From positions 8,316,501-8,380,500 of the forward strand of contig JAYKKI010000006.1 of NCBI GenBank assembly GCA_039881145.1: DNA of 64,000 bases. The letters run 5' to 3'. This document shows positions 13,644 to 26,830 of this stretch, one piece after another (within the stretch, counting starts at the first letter, position 1; every line of letters starts with the position of its first letter). A program made the translations under genes and the position numbers. The stretch comes from Druceiella hillmani. Its lineage: Eukaryota; Arthropoda; Insecta; Lepidoptera; Hepialidae. The notes beneath the pieces are model-generated. The model was not told where the DNA came from. It saw only the letters and a program-made list of their open reading frames with translations, and did not search any database.

Positions 13644-15479
13644 CAAGATTATACAATAAAATAATTAAATACGTTAAGCGAAATTAAGGTGCTAATCATC
13701 ACTCATGGTGAAAAAAATGTGACGAAAGAGAAAACAGAAAAAATTTAACATATACTCGTATTTCATTGAACGTAAAATACTAAAACAAAATAAACAAAAT
13801 CTAAAATAGTATTGAGTCCGTTCTGCTCTACTAAATTCATAAATAATTTCAGAACTTTTTTAAGGTTAAGTGCTATGAACTTGAGTTAACTTGTGACTTA
13901 ATCATAAAAATATATTTAAGTTTTTCAACTTAAATGAAGTCAATACGTGTTAAAAGTTATTTTAAATATGCATTTAATAATACTTTAAATTTGTCCGCAA
14001 AACTCAATTTAAGAATAATTTAATATAATATTTATAAAGCTTTCTATGGTATTTAAATTTTACGAAAAACTTTAGCAAAGTTTATAAATTAGATCCATCT
14101 TTTGCTATAAATCTCTAAAGTCAAAGCTTTCGCACAGCAAGTGTATTCATCGAAATAAAAGAAATACTATTTTCTGAATTATTAAATTTATTATTTTATT
14201 AATATTCCAACAATAAAAATAGTTATAACAGTAAATCCACGTTAAGAAGAATTCAGTCGCAATCTAAACCGCTACTGACAAGTCTTGGTTCTTAAATTAG
14301 AGTACGAGTTATTGTTAACTCTTTATCTTACTGTCCTAACACAAATATTCGGACAACATTTTAAAACTAGATCTTAATGGTTTACATTAATATATATATA
14401 AATAATTCCTTGGTTATGCATGCTGTTTTAGGCACTATCAATTTTACACTTCTAGATATTGTCAACTATCCATTAATAACTTGGTCTACTCTTAGATTGC
14501 TAAGAGTTTTAATAAAAATAATGTTAGAGATAAAACATTTTTAAAATAAAATATATTACATTTCAGTGTTGCACAAATGCCATTATATATTTACATATAT
14601 GTGCATGTATTTATTTATATATATGTTTTTGCCTTTGTATATTTATATACATGTTTTTTCTGCAATTTTAGAAAAACATATATAATGACACATTATTGCG
14701 GCCAAATGAAAGTTTGTTTCTAATTTGCTCAGAATGAACATGAAACATGCTCAGAATTAAATCAATATTTTACAAATATCACAACGCCTTATCTGTAAGT
14801 CACTTGCGGTACCCTACAATGAATTACACGTCGATCAATAATCCTTAAAGAGCGCTGTCATTATAATTCAACACTTGCAGGCATTTCTAAATATATTCTC
14901 CTGTCGTCTTTCAAAAGCAAGTAATTTGTTTCACATTGTTTGCAACTAGCCGAATTGCGATACTTCCCAAAGATAGTGAACACGTCCACTTTACTAGTGG
15001 CCTCCAGCTTGTGATCAATTTGATGTTCAACTTCAGGACGTCGTAATTTTTTTAGAGATATAATAGTCGTATTTCACAATGTGATCATTGTCACAAATTA
15101 AAGTGCTGCAGTGTTTTTAATATAATAATATAATAGACGTGTTTTACCACGTGATCATTATCATAAATACAAATATTGACAAGTGGAAGCTCATGTATTT
15201 AAAAATTAAGATTAGAAAAAAACGATAAATCGTAAAATATCTTCAAACCTTATCAAAGATTGACTGTTAAAATTTATAGCCAAACATACGAAAACACACT
15301 TAGACAAACATAATATATACAAGTCTAAGAACAAAGTGAGTGATATATGAGCTGTTGAGTACACAAAGCATTTGTAAAATGAAAATCTGTCTCAAAGCAA
15401 ACACGTTACGCTTTTTCATAATTATTCGTTAGCATTTCCTTTCCCCTTTTTAATTTTTTTAGTGAATAGGCCAGTGTAA
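13644..15479. other. Intergenic, nothing recognised
   Basis: AT-rich DNA with short ATATAT runs near 14385-14400 and 14585-14660. Confidence 0.55.
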
Positions 15480-15700
15480 TCAGTGTGTTCTCGAGAGTAA
15501 TGAATTTTCTATACGAAGCGCTATAGTTGCGCAACGGAAATAACTAGAGCAGAATAAAGGACATGTAAAGCAAAGAACGTTCTCTCCTTTATACGAGTAC
15601 TCGGTGTCGACAGTTGGAAATGTTTTCGCTTTAAACAATACATGCAATATTTATGAAACTAATATTTCAAATATTCAAAAGCAGAAAGGAAAATTCACGA
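15480..15700. repeat. Homologous 3' flank of Gr pseudogene 1
   Basis: The segment around GCGCTATAGTTGCGCAACGG to CTCTCCTTTATACGAGTACT resembles 47810-47930 (CGCTATTATTGTGCAACGG to CTCTCCCATGAGTACTGG). Both lie roughly 1.5 kb downstream of a Gr exon 3. The run AAATATTCAAAAGCAG here (about 15668) also resembles 31015-31030, downstream of the intact Gr. These matches suggest the duplication unit extended at least 1.4 kb past the gene. Confidence 0.55.
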
Positions 15701-15921
15701 TTCGTTTTCATTTTCACTTCGCATTTACTCATCGATGAAAATTAATTTAATAATGTGTTACTTGACTGACCAACAAACTTTAATAATTTATGTTAGTTTT
15801 ATGTAGCCAAACTATTTCTCGTAGTTCAGTTCTGGCATGCTTGTAATCTTCTTTCATGACTTGTTCATAATCTTTAGTCGTGCTTTTTTCTTTTGTTCAC
15901 ATACCGCAATCTATATCGACA

Positions 15922-15946
15922 CGACAACAACAACAACAACAACAAA
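15922..15946. repeat. (CAA)n microsatellite
   Basis: Seven to eight CAA units in intergenic DNA. Confidence 0.9.
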
Positions 15947-16933
15947 ATGGGATATTCGTTCATTCTGGTGTTAATTGTTTGTAAAAAATAAGAACAATGT
16001 TTGAACAATATTTTAAATTTGAACTTATTTGGCATAAACTGATGTAAATTAAATTATGAAATCAGTATTACATTGTAATGAAAATAAGAAATTTAAAGTT
16101 TGGGTAATTCATGAACGAAGTATCTATACACTTAAGTGTAAAATTTCGGTGTATCTACAGGGTTGTACATGTGGATGTATGTTTCACCCACACTGTGCCG
16201 GTGATGGTGAGCGTATTTGGTTTTACAGCAATAGGGTACAATTTTTTATCACCTCTCGATACGGTGGTCCTTGGGAACATATTATTTTCTAACATGCCAA
16301 TATTTTTATTCTTAACACCGACTTGTTTCATATAAAGTTCCATATAATATTCATACTAAAGTTTTTAAAATGAATTCCTGAAAACTAACATTTGTGAAAA
16401 GGCAAGTAAATTTGCAAGTTTTACATAATTTAATTTGCAGTTTTTTTTTCATTTAAAATTATTTAGGTTTAACGCTCCCTTGTTACCGAAATATCATTTG
16501 GTAATTTACATTCCAAAATAAAGTTTTCAATATCCGGTAAAGGAGACATTATTGTTTATACTGCAGTTTGCATTTTCGTTTAATAATTTTGAAATCAGTG
16601 TGTTAATATAAATTGAACAGAATAAATGGCACTGAAGTTATTGATTATTTGGCCGTAACCGTTTACGTATATTTATTCTCTAATATCTTACAACAGAGCA
16701 TTATTCAACTCGCGGTGTCGTTTGATAGCAATTTAAAAACACAAAGAAATTCTCCTACATTTTTTTCAAGTCAGTACTATATCTTTTGTTCTTTTAATTT
16801 TATTTTAATATATCGCTTTAGGATTCCTTCAGTTAAATATACCTAGAATAATATACATGTTATTTGTGTAAATGATAAAACGTCCTTAAAAACCGTTCCA
16901 TTCTATTATTTAAAATGATTATTTATAACACAT

Positions 16934-17153
16934 TAAATTTATAGTAAATCTGTAAAACCGAGCTAGAACTGTGGTGCAAGTAGCAGTGAGAGCGATTAAG
17001 CTGGAAATGAATTAGAGGTCCAGAACGGAAGCACCGCGAACAATAAATTGCACTGGTGCTTGCAGCAGCTGGTTGATTTCTTTAAAATTAGTCTGTCTTG
17101 TTCATCTGAAACCAATGAAATAACACTATAATCAGTAAATTTTGAAAAATAAG

Positions 17154-17212
<59 letters not shown>

Positions 17213-20200
17213 TATATGTAATATATGTACATATATTACATTTACGAAAAGTAATAAATCGGAAGAGGAGGAAAGAAATTGTTTTTAATAAAGTTATTTC
17301 TGAATATATTTACATGAAATTTATAAGTGGGTTTAGTTATTGTATAAAATTCGAAGAAATACGGTAGACGAAAATACTTTAAGAATTACCATAAATATAA
17401 AAAATGTGTATTTAACAAATTAAATAGACACGTATAAAACTCATATCAAACAATACTTACCAAAATAACACGTGGCTAAAAGTTTGTTTGTTGTCCTTAT
17501 GTTCTGAATTCTTTCAGTTTGAATACCATCGGCGTAGAAGCATATGACGAAATTAACCGTTATATGGAAACATCATAATAAAAATAAAATTATGAATGCT
17601 TCGTTCAGTGTGTCCTGTGAAAAGATGTACAATTGCTATGTTTCTCCTAAAAAAATTCATTCAGTGTGCTTTAGAACATGGTGAATAACATTTCATTGCA
17701 CATCGTGATTTTTAAGCAAGAGGAGTTCGAGGCTTTTACCCTGTTGCATGCTGTTAAATATTTCATTGTACGTCTGAGATATTTTTCACCCAACACATGA
17801 GAATATCAACCATTGAAACATTTTTAAATGGTAAATTATTATTTTCAATTTAAGGCCAACTTCCTTTCCATTAAAGTATTTTAAATAGTTTTCTGATATT
17901 AACGTCTTAAACGTTAGGTTTTGAAATTTGTTGAGATTTTTTCTTTGATAATAATATGTATTACATATTAATCTATAGGTTTGGTCACGAGTGGTATCAT
18001 GACCGCACGATACATTTGTTATGTAGAGGTTCAAGTTTAAAAACTGTACGTTTTGGTTTAATTATCGCATGCCACTCAATACATTGTTGTGATAATAGAG
18101 AAAGTATGTTAAAAATCCGTCATTGGCCTGTGAACTTGTCAAGTTAATTATAAAAGTCACGATATTGCATGGAAATTTTGGTGTAATGTTTTTCGCGCAC
18201 AAAATGGTTTAATTTTAAATAACGCAAAAATGTAAACGAATTATGTCGTGAAAGATTAATTGTGTCATATCTGCTTCCACAGTTATAAAAAAAGAAATAA
18301 TTCACTTAGAAGAGTTAAATTCATAAAAAATATTTAAAAAACCGTTTAAAATAAATGAAACTCTTTTGAAAAACTGTGTTTTCTCCTTAAGTAACCGCCA
18401 CTGAAATTAAAAACATAACGATTATTTTTCTATATGCAATAATTTTAGCGCAATACCGTTCCTGAAAATTTTATTATATTCCTTTACTAAACATACTTAT
18501 CATCATAATAAAAATCATAAAAAATATTTAAGTAGGTAAAGATAACATAATTAACTAAATGACTAATATGTCAAAGGCACCACAGTTTGACAATGATTTT
18601 TATAATGAATTAGATTTTAATTTTAGTACTTCTGTGTACCTTCCATACTAGCCAAATCTTTATCATATGTATGTTGTAGTAGAGGAAATTGACAAACGAT
18701 GAGAGATAAAATTCCTTCTAAAGCAGAGGTAATCAGATGGCGCAGTATAGGATGAATAATGTGGATGCAACAGTAGAGCCCACCGTAACTATTATATAAT
18801 TCTGAGAGATGAGAAAGAGTAAATAAAAATGTAAAAAGAAGTGTTCGTGGTACGAGTGCCCAATTTTTATAATTATATGACAATGATAACAGAGGTACTA
18901 TTAAATTTCAAAACGTTATTGGCGTATTAAATCAAAGCCTGGTTTGGAAATACTTAACAATTTTTGTGGAACAAGCTTTTGAATATGAACTCAAATGACA
19001 GTGTCCAGAATAATTAGAGGCACCAATCTTCGTTTTGCGATTTAGGTGATCAGATACTATGTACTATAGTAAATAAAGAATACATAAAACTATTTTTGGC
19101 TATATCTAAATTATATTATTAAACTGCCTGAATACTGAAAACGGAAACTAGTTTTACTGTTTCAGTAAATTAATACCAAGAAAAGAATCAGACGGTGAAT
19201 ACTAAACTTCGAGCAGAAAACGGTGAGCATGTTATTGTCCTTATAAACATCGACAGCTGACAAGTGCTATAATTAATTGGTGTAGCGGACATTTTAATAT
19301 AAAAATTTTAATAATAAATAAAGAACCAAGATAATACCTGTTTCCACGCAAATCTGAGTAAATTATTGATCGCCGTCAATGTATAGTGAAGATAAAACAA
19401 TACATGAAACTAGCTGAAAAGTTTAATAACAATTAACAAAACCCTAGAAAAAATATCACAAGCAGAAAGACACTGACTTGATCCCTTCAACTCCATTTAA
19501 AACTTATACTATATTATGATTTTTTTGAATTATTCCAGCCTCCTTTATTCATAATGCTTAAGTTATAATACCATTTAGATTGTATACTAAAAGAAATTAA
19601 GTTATTAATGAATTACCTGGACATTGAATGCCGAAATTAACATATCACACACTTCCAATAACTTGTAGCAAGCTTGATACATATCCGAAATTCTGATAAT
19701 ATTTTCCGCAGCGTCATCAGCACTATTTATATCAAACACGACATTGTTCATCATGTTAATACTAATAACATACTCTCCATGTGCGCCATTATTGCTTTCT
19801 AGTCGTTTCAAATGATCAATTAAAAAGGAAAAACGTGCTTTTATTGCTCTAACTGTATAAAATTAAACATTTCTGCGGTAACTATGGTAAAATCTTGTAT
19901 ATTATGTATATTTTCGATGATATTGGAACCCGTAAATAGATAAATAAGTTCAATAATTTGTATGGTAATATGAAATATAAATATAATTATCACCATTACA
20001 AAACTAATTATTTTCATGTATATGTATGCTTCAGACGTGGAGACGAGTTTAAGCTTCGTGCCGATTTGAATTATTTTTTCACACATTGTGGGAACAAATT
20101 TTGAGATAAAAAATTTGTCCATTTTAAAGTAATAACTACAGAAAAAAATTCATTAAACTTGTTACCCCAACTACAATGTCCCAATAAAAATAACGAATAT

Positions 20201-20315
20201 GAAGTGAATAGATTTGGGCGAATGTACAAAACAAAACCACTAGAAAAGTACACGTTTTATAATAGCGCTTATATTGATTAAATTGTAGTAAATAATCTCT
20301 TTTTGAACGAGATGC
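16934..20315 (-). pseudogene. Gustatory receptor pseudogene 1 (left copy)
   Basis: This locus has the same exon layout as the intact Gr at 32229-36468. The exon 1 relic is 19617-20315, with [14 protein letters not shown] and YKLLEVCDML aligning to the intact protein and the same donor context CAG|GTAATT. Exon 2 is 17461-17614, exactly 154 bp, with acceptor TCACAG and donor TTTG|GTAAGTA. Exon 3 is 16934-17105, with acceptor TTTCAG. Exon 1 needs at least three frame changes, including a net 4-base loss where the intact copy reads FIQLVRAV. Exon 2 has TGA where the intact copy has the TGG tryptophan (residue 265). Exon 3 has a one-base deletion after DEQDRLILKK and an in-frame TAA after SVLDL. 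The C-terminal signature has decayed from [10 protein letters not shown] to ATCTTVLARF. No functional product is expected. Splice sites survive although the reading frame does not. Confidence 0.85.
17157..17239. repeat. (TA)n microsatellite in intron 2 of Gr pseudogene 1
   Basis: TA repeat followed by the palindromic run TACATATATGTAATATATGT, just upstream (in gene orientation) of the exon 3 relic. Confidence 0.95.
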
Positions 20316-21052
20316 AGCGTCAGTGCGAACGTAAAACGCTGCGTTGTTGCGTCACCACTTCATTTATTTTGTATTGAAATGGAATAAAAGTAACAAATCC
20401 CTTAAAAACGAAAGCTCTATAACAAAATGTCAAACCTATCTATATGCATTCACCAACATTCGAAAATTATTGAATCTATCGAGCTAAAATGGAAAGTATA
20501 ATTCAATGAGAAAAATTTTAAAATCGCAAAATTTCGGAGAAGTATTTTTTTTTTAAATCTATTTTATATTCATTTAAAATATGTATAACTATGTTATGAT
20601 ACAAAAGAAAATTTAAAAAGAAAGTTTAGGAAAATCAAATCCGTTAGATGTGCGTCGAACCTGTTGTCCACTAGTCTCATCACGTATAGATACTTAGATA
20701 GATGGAAAAGTGTTAATCTTTTAGAGTATTTATCTCTCTATTAACGGATAATAATATTATTTTTCGACATAGAAATGGATTTTAAAATATCAAGTTATGG
20801 TGGTTGCCCTGCATCTTTCACAAGCCCCAAAGTACGACTTGAATTTTTTAGTAACTATAAGGTCTGAAATTAATCGTCCCTAAGTGTTGGATATATTTGT
20901 TTCCAATTCTTCTGCAGGAAAATAGATGAGTTTTTACAGCCAGTAGGCTGTAAAAGTTGTGAACTTTTTTTTAAACTGATTTTGAATAGAAAAATTTAAA
21001 AACATAGGGATAAACACGTGAATGTTTTCATAGGGGTACATTTTGAGATGTA

Positions 21053-21060
21053 CAAATATA

Positions 21061-21109
<49 letters not shown>

Positions 21110-21113
21110 ATTA
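21053..21113. repeat. (TA)n microsatellite
   Basis: Interrupted TA repeat of about 60 bases in intergenic DNA. Confidence 0.92.
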
Positions 21114-21764
21114 TAAGAAATATTTGGTGCCCAATATAGTTCTTATGGATCGCATGTATTCACTGTATAGAAATGTATTAATAATTTAACGATCACTATA
21201 ACAACGTTAATGAAATGCTCATCTATCTTTAGCCTCGAGTCTAATCTGGTATTCGAATCAAGCATCAGCAATTGTAAAAATGAATACACATGTATTGGTG
21301 AGTTCACGGCACGTCAATGTTATATGAATTTATGTACCGTAATCAGTTTTATGTCAAACTATATTGGAATTTCAATTTGTACATTAATATGATTAAGAAC
21401 CATTCGTATGATTGTTTTAAACGTGTTAGGTAAAATAACAGCTTCTATTTTAAATATTATTAATAACACTAGAATGCGGAAATAAAATATTTTATTTCCG
21501 ATTATGTTGCGGGGATAAAATATTTATTTCCGAATTTTCCGATATACCTCTGAATACATACTATCTAATATTCTGAAAAAATATTTTGATGTTCGTATCA
21601 TTAGTACATTAACATAATAAATATGGAATCAAACTTTGCGCACCCACCCCTAAAATTAAAATAAAATTTTTAATGAATGTTTGCTATTGAGATACGTGTG
21701 GATAAATTTGTTTTATTATTATATCAAATTTCAAATTTCTACGCCAACTGGTTTCTGAAAGAAA

Positions 21765-21840
21765 GTTGTGCCTGATAGACAGATTGATAAGTGGGTGTTC
21801 CTTCTGATTGTTCCTTCTAAGGAAAGGAACCACAAAAAAC
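21765..21840. repeat. Dispersed repeat remnant
   Basis: GATAGACAGATTGATAAGTG then GTTCCTTCTAAGGAAAGGAA and CCACAAAAAAC, similar to 3040-3130 and 6530-6625. Confidence 0.35.
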
Positions 21841-22739
21841 TAGAACTGGCGCTGCTCGGTTCAGAACACACTAGATGAAGGCGTAAATATTTAAGTATAC
21901 TTATATAGTTCCATTAAATTATTCACAAATATTATTAATATTTCATCCTGTAAATATATTGCCTAAAATATGTCTTGCGGGCATAAAATTTTCCTTAATA
22001 TCCCATAAATTTTCAATTTAGAATCAAGGCTACAGTGTTTTGGTAAATTTCTAATAACATGGTTTTTCGCGTAATTTTGAATTTAGCACCTTCGGAGAGA
22101 GAAAGAGTGTGGGTAAATTTTCTGCGGCTAGTATACAATAAAGTGCTATCTATATATATTCGGAGCTATCTTACATATAATTCTAAACAAAGGCCGAATA
22201 TCTGTGTACTCGAAACATACTCGGCTTGAGATAAAGTCTATTTATGCTCATGTCCAAATTGTATTATTTTCACCCGATACTGACCGACAAATTTTTTCTC
22301 TACAGACTGCTTTATATTTTGCTATCTGTTTTGGTGTTTTTTCTTTTAAATAAATTTTCATGTCTCTTGTTTTCAGGAAAATTTCATTATTATTCTGTCT
22401 TCCAAAACCTTTTTAGCTATATTTTAATAGGGAATAAAATAAGTTCAGTGGTGTTGAATATTCAAGTATAAAAATTGCTAAACCGAAAAGTAATAGTGAA
22501 GTATGCTGATATGGGAATAAAAATATATTTATATCGATATTATATGACATAATTCAACAGTAAAATTGTAACTACTTTTCATTATAATATTACCCGTCTG
22601 TCATGGCTACACTCGAGGCAATTCCACCAGACAAACAAATCAATTTTAAAACATTTACAACCTAGCACTTAATGCTCGGCGACTGTCTAACGCAGTTTTT
22701 TAGGGATCGAATAACAAGCATTTAGTATCTTTCATTTCA

Positions 22740-22790
22740 GCATGCGTGAAATAACGTTAACACTTTGTGGTAACGATATTTCACGCATGC
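22740..22790. repeat. Hairpin with 20 bp arms
   Basis: The left arm GCATGCGTGAAATAACGTTA (22740-22759) and right arm TAACGATATTTCACGCATGC (22771-22790) are inverted with one mismatch around an 11-base loop. No gene abuts it. It could be a cruciform-forming relic of a foldback element. Confidence 0.85.
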
Positions 22791-23224
22791 AAAGCCACGT
22801 GTATCGATGCATGTTAAATTCGATAACGATTCATAGTCAAGATCAAAAATGAAACACTGAAATGTGTATCCCGGACGGTGAACATAATAACATAGCATTT
22901 ATTTTTATGAGTTGAAGTTCACAAATACCGGCTTATGGCAATAATAATATTAATTACAATTATTTAAATTTATATTCCTAATTTATAAATAACTCGGTCA
23001 TTTTTAATATTATTTATTTCAACGACGATAAATAATCAATTTTCTTTAACTGTTACAAGGTTTATTTAATTTCATCTAAACGTTATATATTTTCACAATT
23101 GGTAGAAAAATGTTTGTTTTTTCAAACTTTTTTCAAAATTAAATTTTATATTAGCCATTCTTATTGATGTAAATATCTTATTGATGTAATATTAAATGAA
23201 GATTTGGTGAAATTGAAATAATGA

Positions 23225-23560
23225 TACTAGTATAAATACGCCATCTATTATAATTAAACCAAACTGCTTTGTCAGGCACATAACGTTTTGTATACTAGTC
23301 AGACAAAATAGGCGCCAGCAATAAGATCCAAGTAGGCGTCAGCAATAAGATTGACGGCGCGCCATCCGGACGTCAGCTAATAAATAACAGCAACGTGTAC
23401 GGGTACGACTGTCAGTCGGTTGACGTCAGTCACGTCTGCTCAATGTTAGGATTAAAGTGTAATTATGCGGACATAACAATCTTAACAACAATAAAATATT
23501 TCAAATATGGCGGTGCCGTTATTTAACACCGTTCAACTTATATGTGAAAATAAGACTTGT
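23225..23560 (+). promoter_or_regulatory. Possible promoter/LTR-like block
   Basis: GC-richer DNA with TATAAATA at 23232, TCAG about 40 bases downstream, and the sequences GTCAGTCGGTTGACGTCAGT and ATTAAAGTG further on. Inside, the 17 bp unit GGCGYCAGCAATAAGAT is present twice (about 23310 and 23335). The arrangement recalls an LTR, but ends and coding parts are not seen. Confidence 0.2.
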
Positions 23561-23714
23561 TCAACTGTTTACTAGTCTGCCTCCTCTAATGAAACTGTAA
23601 TAAATTTTAAGTCAGTTATTTAAGTCAGTAATTTATTTTGTGGCGATAGCATGTTTTTCTCGTGAACACACTCCTAACTCCCAATGAAAAACGAGCAAGC
23701 TATTTGTTTGGTAT

Positions 23715-23716
23715 AT

Positions 23717-23751
<35 letters not shown>

Positions 23752-23758
23752 ATATATC
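23715..23758. repeat. Compound (TA)n(TG)n microsatellite
   Basis: TA repeat passing into nine TG units and back to TA. Confidence 0.92.
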
Positions 23759-24884
23759 ATCCGCTAATTTTTTTAACAAATTCTGGAACTATTTTCCATA
23801 AATTTGCATCCATACTTTTGGTCAAAATTATATGCAAAACCTTATGCAGGCACGCACAAATCACACAAAACAAATAGACTCAATAATAATATGATCTTAC
23901 TTCATACCTATTACCGATTGGTGTAATATTACAGAGATACCGTCATAAACTCAAGCTTATTTTGGGGAAATGTAAAGGTATAATAATAAAAATAATAATG
24001 ATAATATTAAACAACACGCTGTGACGTCACGTTTGTACACGGATGGGAAGGAGCGCGGAGCGACGGGAATGTACGCCGTGCGATTTCTACTCGTGTTTAA
24101 CATTTTTTTTCACCATGTGCTCAATTTATTCCATCAACTCATGGTTTGATATAACTTTCTTCAGAAAACCTCAAAAGCTGATTGACTTTTTTTGCAACCA
24201 AATCTAGAATCTTTTTTTTCAACTAAATCGCTCATAAATATTTTTAATGTTTAAGAAGCTTTTTGGCCGAAATATACCAGTTGCTGAAAATTTCAATGCA
24301 AATCACAATTTGCGCTGCTTCTTTATAAACCACAATTTCCTCTTTAATAATTTTTTTGTGAATAGCAAGAGTGTCGTCGCCATGGTATGTTGGGGATTAT
24401 TTATAAGACATAGGGGAAATACGTACAAAATGACATATATGTACAAAATGACATAGGCTGGTTATTTTGAATTTGGCCGACTTTAACACAAAACTGACAG
24501 TGACACCAAGCGGCTATAACGGCAGTCCATAATCTGTCCAATTTTGAACGCATTCATTTCATTCGTGTTGGTGTCATGGCCGATAATAAGTATTCACACG
24601 TTACGAGTTCTATTCACACTGTCAAATTGTTTGTTCAAATGGTAAGTTTTTTGCTATTGTATGTATTTATCTAGCATTTGTTTTATTCCTCAACACTTAT
24701 CTTCAAATTAAATAGTTTATTTTTAGAAAAAGAACTCTTTGTATCATTATTTACATATTTTATTGTTTTAAAACGCTCTACAGACAAAACGATGTGCATA
24801 TATAACGGACCAAATGGCATAGGTATGTAATTTTTTCCATAGCTTTTGTGTTATATGTAGGTATGTATTTTTTTAGATACCAAA

Positions 24885-26012
24885 ATGCCACGCAATTGGC
24901 TGATCGGCAATCTTGGAGAACGGACTCAGTAAAGAAAGCCATCGAGGCAGTTTGAGATAAAAAAATCAGCTGGTTATTGGCACTGGTTTTAGGCACTAAT
25001 AAAACTTTGTAGTCAAATTCAAAAGACCTTGGTTGTTGGAAAGCTATCGTTCCATCTGATGTGGAAAGGCAATTAATTGAGCATATAAAATTCCTTGAAA
25101 GTCGTTTGTTCCGATTGCCACGAGCATCAGTACAAGAATTAGCTTTTAAGATGGCTGATAAAAATGGTTTTTCTTATAAATTTAACATCTAAAGGCAAAA
25201 GTCCTGCCTTTTTTAAGACTGATTAGATGGATTTCTAAGACGTAATATAAATATACCTTTTTGCCAACCAGAAGCCACTTCAGCAGCTCGCGCTCAAGCT
25301 TTAAATTGGTCGCAAGTTCAAAAGTTTTATCAGTTGTTAAAGTTTTATCAGTTGGAAGTTTGCTAGAATCTGTTGGCTATAGACCGCACCGTATTTATAA
25401 TGCTGATGAATCTGGGCTATCTACAGTACAAAAACCTGAAAAGATTTTAGCTATCACGAGAAGGAAACAAGTCGGAGTTATACCTAGTGCGGAGCATGGA
25501 GCAAACACCACTGTTGTTTGCTGTGTTAATGCTGTTGGAACTTTCGTCCCGCCGATGATGACATTTCCTAGAAAAAATATGAAAAACGAACTTATAGATG
25601 AAGCTCCTCCTGGCACTTTAGGTGTAGCTCAACAAATTAGGCTAGATGACCTCCGAAATATTTATGAAATGGATAAAGCATTTCCAAAGTTTTCTAAAAG
25701 CAAGCATTGACGATAAAATAATTCTAATTTTCTATGGACATGCAAGTAATGAAGGCCTTTAAAGCTTTGAAATATGCAAAAGAAAACGGGATTAATATTA
25801 CATATCTGCCTCCACATTGCACTCATCACATGCAATCTCTTGACGTCTCCTTTTTTGGGCCTTTGAAGACCTACTATAACCAAGAAATTGCTAAATGGCT
25901 GAAGTCACATCCTGGACGTGTTGTTACGCATCTTCAGATCGCTGGCTTGTTCAATGAAGCATATGGCAAGGCAGCTACTAAGAATTTACAAGCACTGGCA
26001 TTTGGCCCCTGA
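24885..26012 (+). pseudogene. pogo-type DDE transposase, multiply frameshifted
   Basis: The order of conserved blocks is that of Tigger/jerky-like transposases. N-terminal helix-turn-helix: MPRN then, shifted, DRQSWRTDSVKKAIEAV followed by a stop. Second DNA-binding segment: DVERQLIEHIKFLESRLFRL and PEATSAARAQALNWSQVQ. Catalytic DDE_1 domain from about 25321: RIYNADESGLSTV (first Asp), IILIFYGHASN at ~25720 and SLDVSFFGPLK at ~25840 (third Asp). Family members read LDGHASH at the second position. Here Asp is replaced by Tyr (FYGHAS), so a catalytic residue is lost in addition to the frameshift right after HASN and several stops. A short duplication of the AAAGTTTTATCAGTTG unit (~25318-25352) disrupts the centre. 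The product is dead. In life it would cut and paste the element at TA sites. Confidence 0.8.
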
Positions 26013-26112
26013 ACCCTGACATATTTTTGGATTATATGTACGAGCCCGCTGAACCACGAACATACCGCTGGAAGACAACTGGAATGAACAGCGTCCTCAG
26101 CGTGCAACGGTA

Positions 26113-26830
26113 ATGAGCTCCGTCGAATCTGAACAGGTTTTGACACGACCTTCACAACAAGTAGATGATTCAGTTCCTGTGACAAATACGTCTCAGGTCG
26201 CTGCGGCTGCTCTGTTAGCTCTTGTTCAAACGCGGTCCCATGATACGATATTTGAAGAAAATAATGCAGCCGAAATAATAGCACTTACCGACCCACAAGC
26301 TGAAAATTCATCTCAGGTTCCAACAACAAACTCTGGTTTAGAAGTTGTTTTACCAATGCCTTCCATCGTCTTTTGCTCTTGCTGTTACTATTGAGGTGCT
26401 TTCTCTGGTGCCAAAAGGATGTTGTATTAGTGGCCAAGAGAAACGCAAACCAAAAATTGGACAGAGCTCGTTGGTGTTGCCTTGTACTCCTAATATGTTG
26501 GAAATAAAATATAAAAATAAGTCCAAAGCTCCCCCAACAAAGAAAAAACGCAAAGCCACCAAAAAATTATATGTAGAAAATGATGAAGAAGAAGATTTTC
26601 CTAATATTTCTCATGACGATGAAGAGGACTGTGCTTGCATTTACTGTAACGACCTTTATTCAAGATCTAAGCCCGGAGAAGACTGGTTGCGGTGCTTACA
26701 TGTTTGCTTTGGGCTCATGCTTGTTGCGCTAATATTCCAAGAAGAAATAAACGTTTCATTTGCAAATTATGCCAATAAATTTGAAGCTATTGCATGTTTG
26801 TCACTTTGTCCATTAGCAATATGTTACTTT
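26113..26830 (+). pseudogene. C-terminal region of the pogo-type transposase with PHD-like zinc finger
   Basis: This follows the DDE domain in the order expected for insect jerky/Tigger-like proteins. A Ser/Thr-rich linker (MSSVESEQVLTRPSQQ...) leads to a basic and acidic patch (PPTKKKRKATKKLY, then a run of Glu/Asp). Next comes a Cys-rich module starting CACIYCNDLYSRSKPGEDWL. After one frame change the module continues LWAHACCANIPRRNKRFICK with LCQ and a stop. The CxxC...WAHxxC...CxxC spacing fits the PHD-like finger found at the C-terminus of this transposase type. At least two frameshifts split the region. The basic patch may have been a nuclear localisation signal. Confidence 0.7.

Larger units (their letters stand above)
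20316..22739. other. Intergenic upstream of Gr pseudogene 1
   Basis: No gene recognised. It contains the (TA)n at 21053 and the repeat remnant at 21765. A Gr-like frame may extend some 40 bases past 20315 but meets a stop and lacks a Met. Confidence 0.5.

Noticed and set aside
16056..16343. Overlapping frames of 62-78 codons on both strands, one with a Cys/His-rich stretch
   Set aside because: The Cys/His spacing fits no known finger and the frames overlap each other, so this is probably chance in slightly GC-richer DNA.
18623..18883. 86-codon minus-strand frame
   Set aside because: No recognisable motif, and it lies within intron 1 of Gr pseudogene 1.
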